A stretch of 64,000 bases of DNA from NORP259 sp041398705 (GTDB lineage Bacteria > Planctomycetota > UBA1135 > GCA-002686595). The position numbers and the translations under genes are program-made. A model generated the notes under the pieces. That model made no database searches and was not told where the DNA came from. It saw only the letters and a program-made list of their open reading frames with translations. Positions 1 through 7,452 of the stretch are shown in pieces (position 1 is the stretch's first letter; each line of letters begins with the position of its first letter). Location: contig JAWKUI010000002.1 of NCBI GenBank assembly GCA_041398705.1, positions 1 to 64,000 on the forward strand, read 5' to 3'.

Positions 1-327
1 GTCGATGACCAGGCCCTCGACCCCCACGCCCTGCTCTTCGAAGATCTCGCGCATGGCGCGGCCCAGGCCGTCGTCGCCGACCACGCCGACGACTTCCACC
101 TGGGCTTCCATCGCAACGAGGTTCGCAACCACGTTGCCCGCGCCGCCCAGGCGCAGGGTGTTCGACTTGACCGCCAGCACCGGAATCGGCGCCTCGGGCG
201 AGATGCGCGACACATCGCCGATCATGTAGCGGTCCATGATCAGGTCCCCGATGATCGCCATGCGCGGACGGCCGAGTTCGGCCAGCAGGCTTTCGAGGTG
301 GCGGGTGGAGATGGGAGTGTCTTTCAT
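1..327 (-). CDS. hldE: HldE/RfaE-type heptose-7-phosphate kinase, N-terminal part (cut by window edge)
   Basis: The 109 visible residues are the N-terminus of a PfkB/ribokinase-fold kinase. The stretch IIGDLIMDRYMIGDVSRISP followed by EAPIPVL and GGAGNVVANL is the hallmark of the kinase domain of HldE/RfaE, which phosphorylates D-glycero-D-manno-heptose 7-phosphate in ADP-heptose synthesis for the LPS core. The gene reads leftwards out of the window, so it cannot be seen whether a C-terminal nucleotidyltransferase domain is fused (HldE) or separate (HldA). Its ATG overlaps the stop of the upstream gene in an ATGA arrangement (324-327), so the two are probably translationally coupled. A heptosyltransferase gene at 10.8 kb supports a heptose pathway. 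Confidence 0.85.
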   Translation of the reverse strand, partial: MKDTPISTRHLESLLAELGRPRMAIIGDLIMDRYMIGDVSRISPEAPIPVLAVKSNTLRLGGAGNVVANLVAMEAQVEVVGVVGDDGLGRAMREIFEEQGVGVEGLVID

Positions 328-1289
328 TGGCTTGCGAGCTTGGAGAGCACTGCCATGCGCAGCAGGGGCAACAGCAGTTCGTGCTGGCCGACCAGGGTGA
401 TGCCCAGGCCGGGCGGGCGCCGCACGACGTTGGTTTCGGCGCGATATTGGCGGATCATGTCCAGATTCGCCGTCGTCATGTGGTCGAGGGTGTGGCCCAA
501 GTTCAGCGCCACGCTGACCGCCTTGAGGAAGATCTCCGGCAGGATCACCGCGCAACCGACGTTGATCCACACGCCGCCATCGAGCCGGCTCACCACTTCG
601 CAGACGTGCTGGAAATCAGCGAGGGCCGCAGCCCCGAGATCCGCGCCGTCGCAGGCGGGGTGCATGTGCACGATGTCCGCGCCGATCGATACGTGGCAAG
701 TGACGCCGAGGCCCAGGCGCACGGCGGCGGCGGGCACCGACAGGTGCAGGTTCGGGGCCTGATCGTCGATCAGGCAGCGGCCGAGGGCGCGGCCGAAACC
801 CACCGTCTCGCCCGGCCCGGGATGGGCGCCGCGCTGGGCCGCGCGCGCGATGGCGCGGCCGGTTTCGTCCGCAAATCCGAATAGACCCGCGGGCAACTGC
901 GTATCGACCTTTTCCGAAGTGCGCCCCACCGTCGCGATCTCGTAGTCGTGGATCGCGCCGGCGGAGTTGAGCGCCACGTGGGTCACAACGCCCTTTTCCA
1001 TCAGGTCGATGACGAGCGGCGCGAGGCCCACCTTCAACACGTGCGCGCCCATGGCCATGACCACCGGCTTGCCCGCCTGACGCGCGGCGACGATGCGCGC
1101 CACGAGCTGCTTGAAGTGTGTGCCCGCGTAGATGTCGGGCAGGGCATCGACGAATTCCGAGAAACCCGGCAGGGGCGGCGGAACCTGGCAGAAGTCCTTG
1201 GTGGTGACCAGGCTTTCGCGCTCGGCCAGGGGATACAGGCGCACCCCGCGCATGGCTTCGAAGGGGTGCGGAGTCTTGTCGGAGCTCAT
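324..1289 (-). CDS. Deoxyhypusine-synthase-like protein coupled to hldE
   Basis: A 321-residue soluble protein without signal peptide. The central stretch with GAHVLKVGLAPLVIDLM, ALNSAGAIHDYEIA and GRTSE resembles the NAD-binding part of deoxyhypusine synthases, where a GL..TI..L segment precedes a TTAGG..ED motif; the C-terminal LLLPLLRMAVL also fits. Bacteria lack the eIF5A substrate, so a hypusine role is unlikely. Such homologues are often called deoxyhypusine synthase family or hypothetical proteins. The 4-bp overlap with hldE suggests a role in heptose or envelope metabolism, which is inference. An in-frame GTG at 1313 would add eight residues; ATG 1289 was preferred for its normal start codon, but neither has a clear ribosome binding site. 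Confidence 0.7.
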   Translation of the reverse strand: MSSDKTPHPFEAMRGVRLYPLAERESLVTTKDFCQVPPPLPGFSEFVDALPDIYAGTHFKQLVARIVAARQAGKPVVMAMGAHVLKVGLAPLVIDLMEKGVVTHVALNSAGAIHDYEIATVGRTSEKVDTQLPAGLFGFADETGRAIARAAQRGAHPGPGETVGFGRALGRCLIDDQAPNLHLSVPAAAVRLGLGVTCHVSIGADIVHMHPACDGADLGAAALADFQHVCEVVSRLDGGVWINVGCAVILPEIFLKAVSVALNLGHTLDHMTTANLDMIRQYRAETNVVRRPPGLGITLVGQHELLLPLLRMAVLSKLASQ

Positions 1290-1444
1290 GGGCAGGCGGG
1301 GCCTTGGAGGCACGGTTTCGAGCCGCCAGGATACGGGCTCTCCGGGCCGGATTCACCCGGCGCCAGGGCGCCTGCCCCGAATTGCAGCCGATCCCGGGAG
1401 CCCTTCCCGGATCGGGCCGCGGAGGGCCGCTTCCGGGCCTCCGC

Positions 1445-3115
1445 TCAGCGCCAATACCCCTGCGGCCAATCGATCACGCGCCGCATGACGGGCTGCCAGC
1501 GCAGCACCACTTCCCGCCCTTCGTGCACGCAGGTGAGCTCCAAAGGTCCCTTGCCCGCGGCCCCCAGCGCCCGCCGCAGATCCTCGGGCCCCGCCACGGG
1601 GATGTCCCCCACAGCCAGCACCACGTCCCCCTCCACGAGCCCCAGCCCGGCCAGGGTGCTGCTCGGGTCCAATGCAGCGATGCGGTTCCCCTGCCAGTTC
1701 GCCCGCACGAGAAACTCTTCGGCCTGAGGGTGCTCGGTGGGCCCGGGTGCGAGGCTTTGCAGGGCGGGCAACCAGGCGACCGGGGCCCAAGGCCTGCGCA
1801 CAAGGTGTTCGAGCTGGGCGCAGCGCTCCGGCCCGAGCACCGGGCCGAGCCGCGCCAACAGCCCGTCGAACCCCAGTTCCCCCTCCGACGACGGCGGTAG
1901 ACGGCGCCAGAGGTCCACCAGACCTCCTTCCCAACCCGCCCCCTGCAGCGCCATGTGCAACCAGGCCGACACCATCGCGCCCGCGCGGTAGATCGCGTCG
2001 TACTCGGCCCCGCCCTCGAAGAACACCGCGCCGCCCATGTCGGCCAGGCTGCGATCCCACACCGGCGCCTGTCCCTGGGCCCACAGGTCCACCTCGGCCA
2101 GGAAACGCTCCAGCGCGCCGGCTTGTCCCGCCTTGCCGAGCATCCGCCACGCAAGAAACTCCGTACCGCCTTCCACCAACCACCGCAGGTCCGCGCCGAG
2201 CGGGACCCGTGGGGCCCCCAGCAGGTGCAGACACTCGTGGGCGGGTAGGTGGCAGATCTCCTTGCGAGCTCCTTCGAGCCCCGCTTGCACGCCCATCGGC
2301 AGGCAACGCCCGACGAGCGATCCGCCAAGCCCCATCAGGTCGGGGCGCGACAGGATCAGCAGGTGGCGCTTGTCCGGATTCCACTCGCGATACGCAGCGA
2401 GTTCTTCGAGCAACGGCTGCAAGTCCTCCGCAAGCGGGGCCAGCGCTTCGGCTTGGCCGGGCCAGATCAGCAGGGAAGCCTGAAAGTCCCCGTGCGACAA
2501 CCGCGTTTCCGTCCACTGGCCCGCGCAGAGATACGCGCTAGCCAAGTCCGCAGAATCCGCGACGAAGTAGCGGCCATCCGCCTGCTCGGCCCACGGGGTC
2601 CACCGCGCCCAACCGTCCGGCGTCTCGAACTGCACGAGAGATGGGCCCGAGTCCCCCTCCGGCATCAAGAACAGGGTCGCGCCGCTCAGCAACGCGTGAT
2701 TCTCATCGCTGTACGGCCAATCTACGGCGCTGCCGGAGGCCTGGACATCGGGCAAGTCTCGATGCTCGAGCGGCACGGTCCACCGCAGTTGCCCCGTGCG
2801 ACCCGCCGTCCGGAACCAGCTCCAGCCCTGCCCCTGGCGCTCGAGTCGTTCGCCAGGCGCCGCGTCCACCAGCCGCACCTCGCGCAGCAAGGGTTCGGCG
2901 AGGCGCACGAAGGAGTGGCCCTGGGGCAGGCTGAGCTTCAGTACTTGGGCCTGATCCGCCGGAGGCAGGGTCCAGATCACCTCGGCGCAATGGGTATCGG
3001 GCGACAGCACGACCCGATAGACGGGCAGCGCTTCCGGATCCGCGGAAGGCCGGGGCGCGTGGCAGCCAGGCAGGGCCGCAGCGAGGGCCAGAACACAAAG
3101 AAGGAAGCGCAGCAT
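1445..3115 (-). CDS. Lipoprotein M61-like metallopeptidase with C-terminal PDZ domain
   Basis: A 556-residue protein with a lipoprotein signal (lipobox around LPGC at residue 18). A zinc-peptidase motif HECLH lies at residues 293-297, followed by WLVEGGTEFL at about 312-321, the layout of M61 glycyl aminopeptidases (HExxH plus a downstream glutamate). Residues about 455-545 form a PDZ domain (SSTLAGLGLVEGDVVLAVG), also usual in M61 enzymes. It is therefore predicted to be a membrane-anchored periplasmic aminopeptidase, although the N-terminal beta domain is not clearly recognisable. It starts 8 bp after the acyltransferase stop and belongs to the same leftward operon. Confidence 0.75.
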   Translation of the reverse strand: MLRFLLCVLALAAALPGCHAPRPSADPEALPVYRVVLSPDTHCAEVIWTLPPADQAQVLKLSLPQGHSFVRLAEPLLREVRLVDAAPGERLERQGQGWSWFRTAGRTGQLRWTVPLEHRDLPDVQASGSAVDWPYSDENHALLSGATLFLMPEGDSGPSLVQFETPDGWARWTPWAEQADGRYFVADSADLASAYLCAGQWTETRLSHGDFQASLLIWPGQAEALAPLAEDLQPLLEELAAYREWNPDKRHLLILSRPDLMGLGGSLVGRCLPMGVQAGLEGARKEICHLPAHECLHLLGAPRVPLGADLRWLVEGGTEFLAWRMLGKAGQAGALERFLAEVDLWAQGQAPVWDRSLADMGGAVFFEGGAEYDAIYRAGAMVSAWLHMALQGAGWEGGLVDLWRRLPPSSEGELGFDGLLARLGPVLGPERCAQLEHLVRRPWAPVAWLPALQSLAPGPTEHPQAEEFLVRANWQGNRIAALDPSSTLAGLGLVEGDVVLAVGDIPVAGPEDLRRALGAAGKGPLELTCVHEGREVVLRWQPVMRRVIDWPQGYWR

Positions 3116-3123
3116 GCACCGCT

Positions 3124-4188
3124 CTACGGCGCGGCATCGGCGGTGTTGGCGCCGGATTCCTGAGCGGCGAGCTCTTCGAAGGTGCGCGGGGTGTGCTGGT
3201 AACGGTCGTGCAGCCAGAAGTACTGCTTCGGGCGCCGGCGGATCTGGGTTTCGAACTCGGCGTTGACCCGCGCCGAGATGGCTTCGGGGCCGAGACCCGC
3301 GAGGTCTGCGGGTTCGAGCACCGGCCCTACCACGATCTCGTAGGGTTCAGGGCCTTCGCCGCCGTAACACGCGTAGAAGACGATCGGCACGCCGAGGCGA
3401 CGGAAGAGCACCGAGGCGCTGCGTTCGCAGGCGGCGGGGCGGCCGAAGAAGGGCGCGTAGACCGGTTTGCTGCGCGCGCGGTGGTCGAGCAGGAAGATCA
3501 CCGATCCCCCGCCGCGCAACACGCCGGGCACACTCTTCATCGCGTCCTTGCGCGGCAGCATGCGTCCGCCCTGGGCCTCGCGCGCCTTTTGCATTGAACG
3601 CGAGAGGTAGTCGTTCCGCGGTGCCTTGCCCACGGCGTAGATCGGCTGGAAACCCAGGGTGGCCAGGGCAATGCCGGCCAGCTCCCAGTGGCCCACGTGG
3701 CAACCGACAAACACCACCGGACTGCCCGCCGCCGCGAGTTCCTGGGCGCGTGGATCCATCGACACGCGGAAGGCATCGCCCAGGGGCTTGTGCAGGATCT
3801 CGCCCGCTGCATAAGGGGCGCGCAGGGTGAGATCCCACAGGTGCAACCAGGCGCTGCGCACGAGGGCCTTCGCCTCCCGCTCGCTGTACCCAGGGAACGC
3901 GCTGCGCACGAAGTCGAGCGCCGCACGGGTATGGCGCCGATCGAGCGGCGCGATGATCGTCACGAGCACGCGGCCCAGTCCGTTGCGCAAGGCGCGCGGC
4001 AGACGCCCCACCGTGCCCTGCAACACCCGCAGCGCGATGTACCCAAGCCACGGAAGCGGCCCGCGATGGGGATCGCGCACCTCGACCCGCTCCACCGGAT
4101 ACACCACATCGGGATCCGGCGTCAGCGGCCGCTGCAACCACTCCGCGGGCACGGAGGATGCGGGGGGGTCCTGGGAGTGGGGCGCCAT
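3124..4188 (-). CDS. LpxL/HtrB-like lysophospholipid acyltransferase
   Basis: A 354-residue member of the bacterial lipid A biosynthesis acyltransferase family, which transfers a secondary acyl chain to a lipid A precursor at the inner membrane. The catalytic HxxxxE motif is HVGHWE at residues 164-169. Downstream SVIFLLDHRA, a PFFGRPAA segment and the terminal HDRYQHTP correspond to the family's usual D...PFFG and RYQ/RWxxRP blocks. A hydrophobic N-terminal segment at about 45-80 would anchor it. It precedes the M61-like lipoprotein by 8 bp. Lipid A versus another lysolipid as acceptor cannot be settled, but the nearby heptose kinase favours LPS. Confidence 0.82.
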   Translation of the reverse strand: MAPHSQDPPASSVPAEWLQRPLTPDPDVVYPVERVEVRDPHRGPLPWLGYIALRVLQGTVGRLPRALRNGLGRVLVTIIAPLDRRHTRAALDFVRSAFPGYSEREAKALVRSAWLHLWDLTLRAPYAAGEILHKPLGDAFRVSMDPRAQELAAAGSPVVFVGCHVGHWELAGIALATLGFQPIYAVGKAPRNDYLSRSMQKAREAQGGRMLPRKDAMKSVPGVLRGGGSVIFLLDHRARSKPVYAPFFGRPAACERSASVLFRRLGVPIVFYACYGGEGPEPYEIVVGPVLEPADLAGLGPEAISARVNAEFETQIRRRPKQYFWLHDRYQHTPRTFEELAAQESGANTADAAP

Positions 4189-4251
4189 CGGTGAGCCATG
4201 CTGCCTCCCGAGCCTCGCCGGTTCAACCCATCAGGGGCCATAGTGCGGTGT

Positions 4252-4295
4252 AAAACGTTACATACCGAACCAGGTTCGGTATGTAACGTTATTCC
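4252..4295. repeat. Short copy of the palindromic element (perfect 18-bp inverted repeat)
   Basis: Positions 4254-4271 and 4273-4290 are perfect reverse complements around a single central base. The right end AACGTTATTCC (4285-4295) is identical to the right ends of the longer elements at 52310-52413 and 54774-54884, so this is a member of the same family lacking the long GC-rich centre. It begins 4 bp beyond the stop of the leftward ATPase gene (stop at 4299-4301) and could act as its transcription terminator. Confidence 0.85.
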
Positions 4296-4298
4296 CGC

Positions 4299-4940
4299 TC
4301 AGGTGAGGGTGAACCCCCGCGCAGCGGGGCGTTGGGCTTCCTCGCGCTCTTCGCGCTGGGTGCGGCGTTCGTCCGCCGTGGGCAGGCCGGCGAGGCGCAG
4401 GACCTGGGCGACGGTGCGCAGGCGCTCCTGCATCGAGAGGGATTCCACGGGGATGTAGGGCACGGCGAACATCTCGAGCATCAGCTTGACCATGCCGTCG
4501 ATGCGCACGACCTCCTCCCACTCGAGGGTCTCGCGCACGCCGTCCTGGACCAAGAGACGGCGGTGCGGGCGCAGGAAGAAGACCACCCCCTGGCGCACGG
4601 TATCCATGTAGTGGGCCAGCCGCTTGTCGTGGAAGATCTGCGGCAGGATGGTCGAATGCTGGGCGGCGTAGGCCAGGTTGCAGAAGGCCCGATCCGAGAC
4701 GAAGCTGCCTTCGTACAGGGCCTCCGCGGCAATCTGGCGGTCGAAGACCTCGAGCTGGTAGCGGTCCACCAGGTCCACGTCGGTGCGCAGGGCATCCACG
4801 CTGGCCTCCATCTCCGCCAGCACCCCGCGCGCGACCTCGGAAATCATCGGAAGGTCGTACCGGTCCCGGATCATGCGGGCTAGTGTGGTCTTGCCGGTGG
4901 CGTGGGCGCCGACTAGGTACACGCGGATGGGCTGGGTCAT
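4299..4940 (-). CDS. NadR-like AAA family P-loop ATPase
   Basis: A 213-residue protein beginning MTQPIRVYLVGAHATGKTTL, with Walker A GAHATGKT near residues 10-17. SEVARGVL and DRAFCNLAYAAQH fit the AAA_28/NadR C-terminal kinase-like family, in which small P-loop proteins phosphorylate nucleosides or act as uncharacterised ATPases. No substrate can be assigned. An in-frame ATG exists at 4952, and a longer reading from 5060 would run into the divergent gene at 5028, so 4940 was chosen. The gene is followed within 5 bp by the palindromic repeat. Confidence 0.75.
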   Translation of the reverse strand: MTQPIRVYLVGAHATGKTTLARMIRDRYDLPMISEVARGVLAEMEASVDALRTDVDLVDRYQLEVFDRQIAAEALYEGSFVSDRAFCNLAYAAQHSTILPQIFHDKRLAHYMDTVRQGVVFFLRPHRRLLVQDGVRETLEWEEVVRIDGMVKLMLEMFAVPYIPVESLSMQERLRTVAQVLRLAGLPTADERRTQREEREEAQRPAARGFTLT

Positions 4941-5027
4941 GGGGCTCAGCATACCACTGCTTGTGGCCAAGGCCAGCCTCTCCCCAACCGATCGTGGCTG
5001 GCACCCCGCCCCGCCCCCGCCGGTCCC

Positions 5028-6335
5028 ATGCGCACAGGAAATCGGTTTTCCCGCCTGCACCAGGCCCCGAAGAGAGCCCTCTTGGGGCCCGTCCTACTGG
5101 CCCTGCCCCTGGCCCTCGGGGCCTGTTCGAAGCCCGAACGCCCGCCCCTGGCCAGCGTCGAGGAGCACCCGGACGGATACTGGCAGGACGTGCGTTTCCC
5201 CCAAGGCACGGGGGTGCTCGACGAGGATTCGCGCCGGGCGCTCGAGCGGCTGTCCCAGGCAGGGTACGCCCCCGGCTACGTGCCCCCGGCCCCGGGCGAA
5301 GGCGTGACCGTGCACGACCCAGCCGCCGCCTGGCCCGGCTTCAACCTCTACTGCTCGGGCCACGCGCCCGAGGCGGTCCTGATCGACATGCAGGGCAAGG
5401 AGCTGCATCGCTGGGCCCTGCCCTTCGACCAGGTCCCCTCCCGTCGCACGCCCCTGCTGCGCACCCAGCTCACCTGGCGCAAGGTTCTGCTGCTCCCCGG
5501 CGGCGACCTGCTCGTGTGTTACGAAGGCCTCGGCCTCGCGCGCATCGATCGCGATTCGAAGCTCAAGTGGTACTGGGACGGAGCGGCCCACCACGACTTC
5601 GAACTGCGCAATGGCAAGGTCTACACCCTCGCCCGGGAAGCGCGTTATCTGCCGTATCTGCGCATTTCCGAGGGGGTCGTCGAGGATTCGCTGTGCACCC
5701 TCGACGTGGAAACCGGCGCCGAGCTGCGCCGGGTTTCGATCTACGAAGCGCTGTTCACCTCGCGTTGGAGCGACTTCCTCGCCGTGCACGCGAAGGGCGG
5801 TGGCGACGTCTTGCACAACAACTCCCTCGAAGAAGTTGGGCCCGAACTCGCGGCACGACTCAAAGGGGTCAAGCCCGAAGACTGGCTGCTCGTCTTCCGC
5901 GACGTGAACGCCCTCGCGATCCTGAGCGAATCCCAGGGCACCATCGTGTGGATGCAGGAGGGGCCCTGGGGAGGGCCCCACTCGCTCTCCCCCCTACCCG
6001 GGGGCAACCTGCTCTTGTTCGACAACCAGGGGGAAGGCGGCTTCACGCGGCTCGTGGAGTGGGATCCGGTGACGCAGGCCCTGGGGCGGGTCTACCGCGG
6101 CACGCCGCCCGCGGCGTTCGTCTCGATCTTCTCGGGCAACGTGCACCGCCTGCCGAACGGCAACTGGCTGGCGGCGGTCTCCTGCGCGGGGTACGCCCGC
6201 GAGATCGATCCCGGGGGCCAGACCGTTTGGGAGTTCCACAGCCCCCACCGCACGGGCCGGCAGCGGGAGCTGGTGGCGGTGCTGTTCGACATGCAGCGCC
6301 TGCCGGCTGATCTGGACCTCTCCTGGACCAGATAG
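5028..6335 (+). CDS. Arylsulfotransferase-like lipoprotein
   Basis: A 435-residue lipoprotein (lipobox LALGAC, Cys33). The body looks like the arylsulfotransferase (ASST)-type beta-propeller: repeated W-rich blades such as HRLPNGNWLAAVSCAGYAR and EIDPGGQTVWEF, which match the family's N(G/W)..VA...R..E(I/V)...G..VWE pattern. Family members either transfer sulfate between phenols in the periplasm or are uncharacterised; the catalytic histidine cannot be assigned by eye. It is transcribed divergently from the NadR-like gene with about 87 bp between them, and precedes the PilZ gene by 106 bp. Confidence 0.65.
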   Translation: MRTGNRFSRLHQAPKRALLGPVLLALPLALGACSKPERPPLASVEEHPDGYWQDVRFPQGTGVLDEDSRRALERLSQAGYAPGYVPPAPGEGVTVHDPAAAWPGFNLYCSGHAPEAVLIDMQGKELHRWALPFDQVPSRRTPLLRTQLTWRKVLLLPGGDLLVCYEGLGLARIDRDSKLKWYWDGAAHHDFELRNGKVYTLAREARYLPYLRISEGVVEDSLCTLDVETGAELRRVSIYEALFTSRWSDFLAVHAKGGGDVLHNNSLEEVGPELAARLKGVKPEDWLLVFRDVNALAILSESQGTIVWMQEGPWGGPHSLSPLPGGNLLLFDNQGEGGFTRLVEWDPVTQALGRVYRGTPPAAFVSIFSGNVHRLPNGNWLAAVSCAGYAREIDPGGQTVWEFHSPHRTGRQRELVAVLFDMQRLPADLDLSWTR

Positions 6336-6441
6336 GGACAGGGGCCCCGGTGGCGCTTTGCGATTTCCCCCACATCGGCTCAGGACCAGCACTTGGGGAG
6401 GTCGATATCGCCCCTGCCTTTTGCCCCCAAGAGAGAGCCCT

Positions 6442-7227
6442 ATGTTCTTCCACAAAAAACGCGTCGCCAAGTTCACCTGCCGTCGTGAACAAGAGCGCGC
6501 TGCCCTGCCGGACGCCGATTCCCTCGTCGTCGAACTCGATTTGCCCGATGGCATGACCGTGCCCGCCGAGCTGTACGACCTCACGATCGAAGGCAGCGGC
6601 GTGCTCGTGCCCGAGGAATTCGTCATGGGTCTGGTGACCGACGATGTGCTGCAGTTCACCTTGGCCCACCCGATCAACGGCTGGACCGTGCAGACCCCCG
6701 CGCGGGTCGTGCGCAACGTGCCGCACAGCCACGGCAGCCACATGCTCGGCATGCAGTTCATCAACACGGGCAACCTGTACGCCCAGCTCGATGACGCGAT
6801 GGGCCGGTACTTCAACCGCCGCCGCCTGGGCCGCGTGCACCCGGATGAGAACCAGACCATCGACGTGCACATCTCCCACGGATCCGACCAGATCCTGGGC
6901 CGCATCTACGACATCTCCGAGCAGGGCATCGGCATCGCGGTGCCCTTCGTGCAGGGCCTGAGCCTGGCCCCCGGCGACGAGCTGCAGGTCAAGTTCCGCC
7001 TGCCCAACAGCACCAAACCGGTACAAGGTGTGATCACCGTTCAACAACGCCGCATGCTCGGCGAGTACGGGTTCGTCGGCGCCAAGCTCGATGATCAATT
7101 CGACAAGTCGCGGCCGGTGATCCTCGACTTCATCGCCCAGCGCCGCCTGGCCTCCGAGGAGTTCGAGCACAGCTTCGACGACGAGCCGGAAGTCGACGGC
7201 ATCGCGCAGGACCTCGACGCGGCCTGA
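6442..7227 (+). CDS. Tandem PilZ-domain protein (predicted c-di-GMP receptor)
   Basis: A 261-residue cytoplasmic protein with two consecutive PilZ-like domains (about 10-120 and 125-235). The second has a complete c-di-GMP signature: RxxxR at R127-R131 and DISEQG at 157-162. The first has R15-R19 and DLTIEG at 46-51, with threonine in place of the usual serine. This N-PilZ plus PilZ layout resembles YcgR-type effectors. ATG 6442 was chosen because AGAGAG lies just upstream and because homology starts there rather than 84 bp earlier. A strong hairpin terminator follows. It probably links c-di-GMP to the exopolysaccharide or motility machinery; that target is inference. Confidence 0.82.
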   Translation: MFFHKKRVAKFTCRREQERAALPDADSLVVELDLPDGMTVPAELYDLTIEGSGVLVPEEFVMGLVTDDVLQFTLAHPINGWTVQTPARVVRNVPHSHGSHMLGMQFINTGNLYAQLDDAMGRYFNRRRLGRVHPDENQTIDVHISHGSDQILGRIYDISEQGIGIAVPFVQGLSLAPGDELQVKFRLPNSTKPVQGVITVQQRRMLGEYGFVGAKLDDQFDKSRPVILDFIAQRRLASEEFEHSFDDEPEVDGIAQDLDAA

Positions 7228-7243
7228 GCCGCACGGCCTTGCA

Positions 7244-7290
7244 CGCGCGGCCCGCCGCCCCGGATTCGGGGTGGCGGGCCGCGCGCGTTT
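7244..7290 (+). terminator. Intrinsic terminator after the PilZ gene
   Basis: A 19-bp stem (7244-7262 with 7267-7285) containing one G-U pair and a 4-nt loop, followed by CGTTT. It lies 17 bp after the PilZ stop codon. Confidence 0.75.
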
Positions 7291-7452
7291 GCATTCGGTA
7301 TGTAGTGCCCGGGGAGCACTCCTGCGTGCGGCATGGAAAGGCGTGCAGCCGAACGGGATGCTCGCAGAGCTTCTACACAACCGGTACCTGGCGACCGAGA
7401 TCGGCAGCGTTGAACCCGCTACCCTGGGGACCGTCCCCTTCGAGGAGTCCCT

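Noticed and set aside
616..1356. Open frames opposite or overlapping the deoxyhypusine-synthase-like gene
   Set aside because: Arg- and Pro-rich translations without domain similarity, as expected for shadows of GC-rich genes.
1390..1413. GATCCCGGGA-type hairpin between two leftward genes
   Set aside because: It has a bulge and no T-run, and such stems are common in this GC-rich DNA.
7293..7306. TTCGGTATGTA matching part of the palindromic element arm
   Set aside because: Only 11 bp match, with no inverted partner nearby; could be chance or a remnant, so not called a repeat copy.
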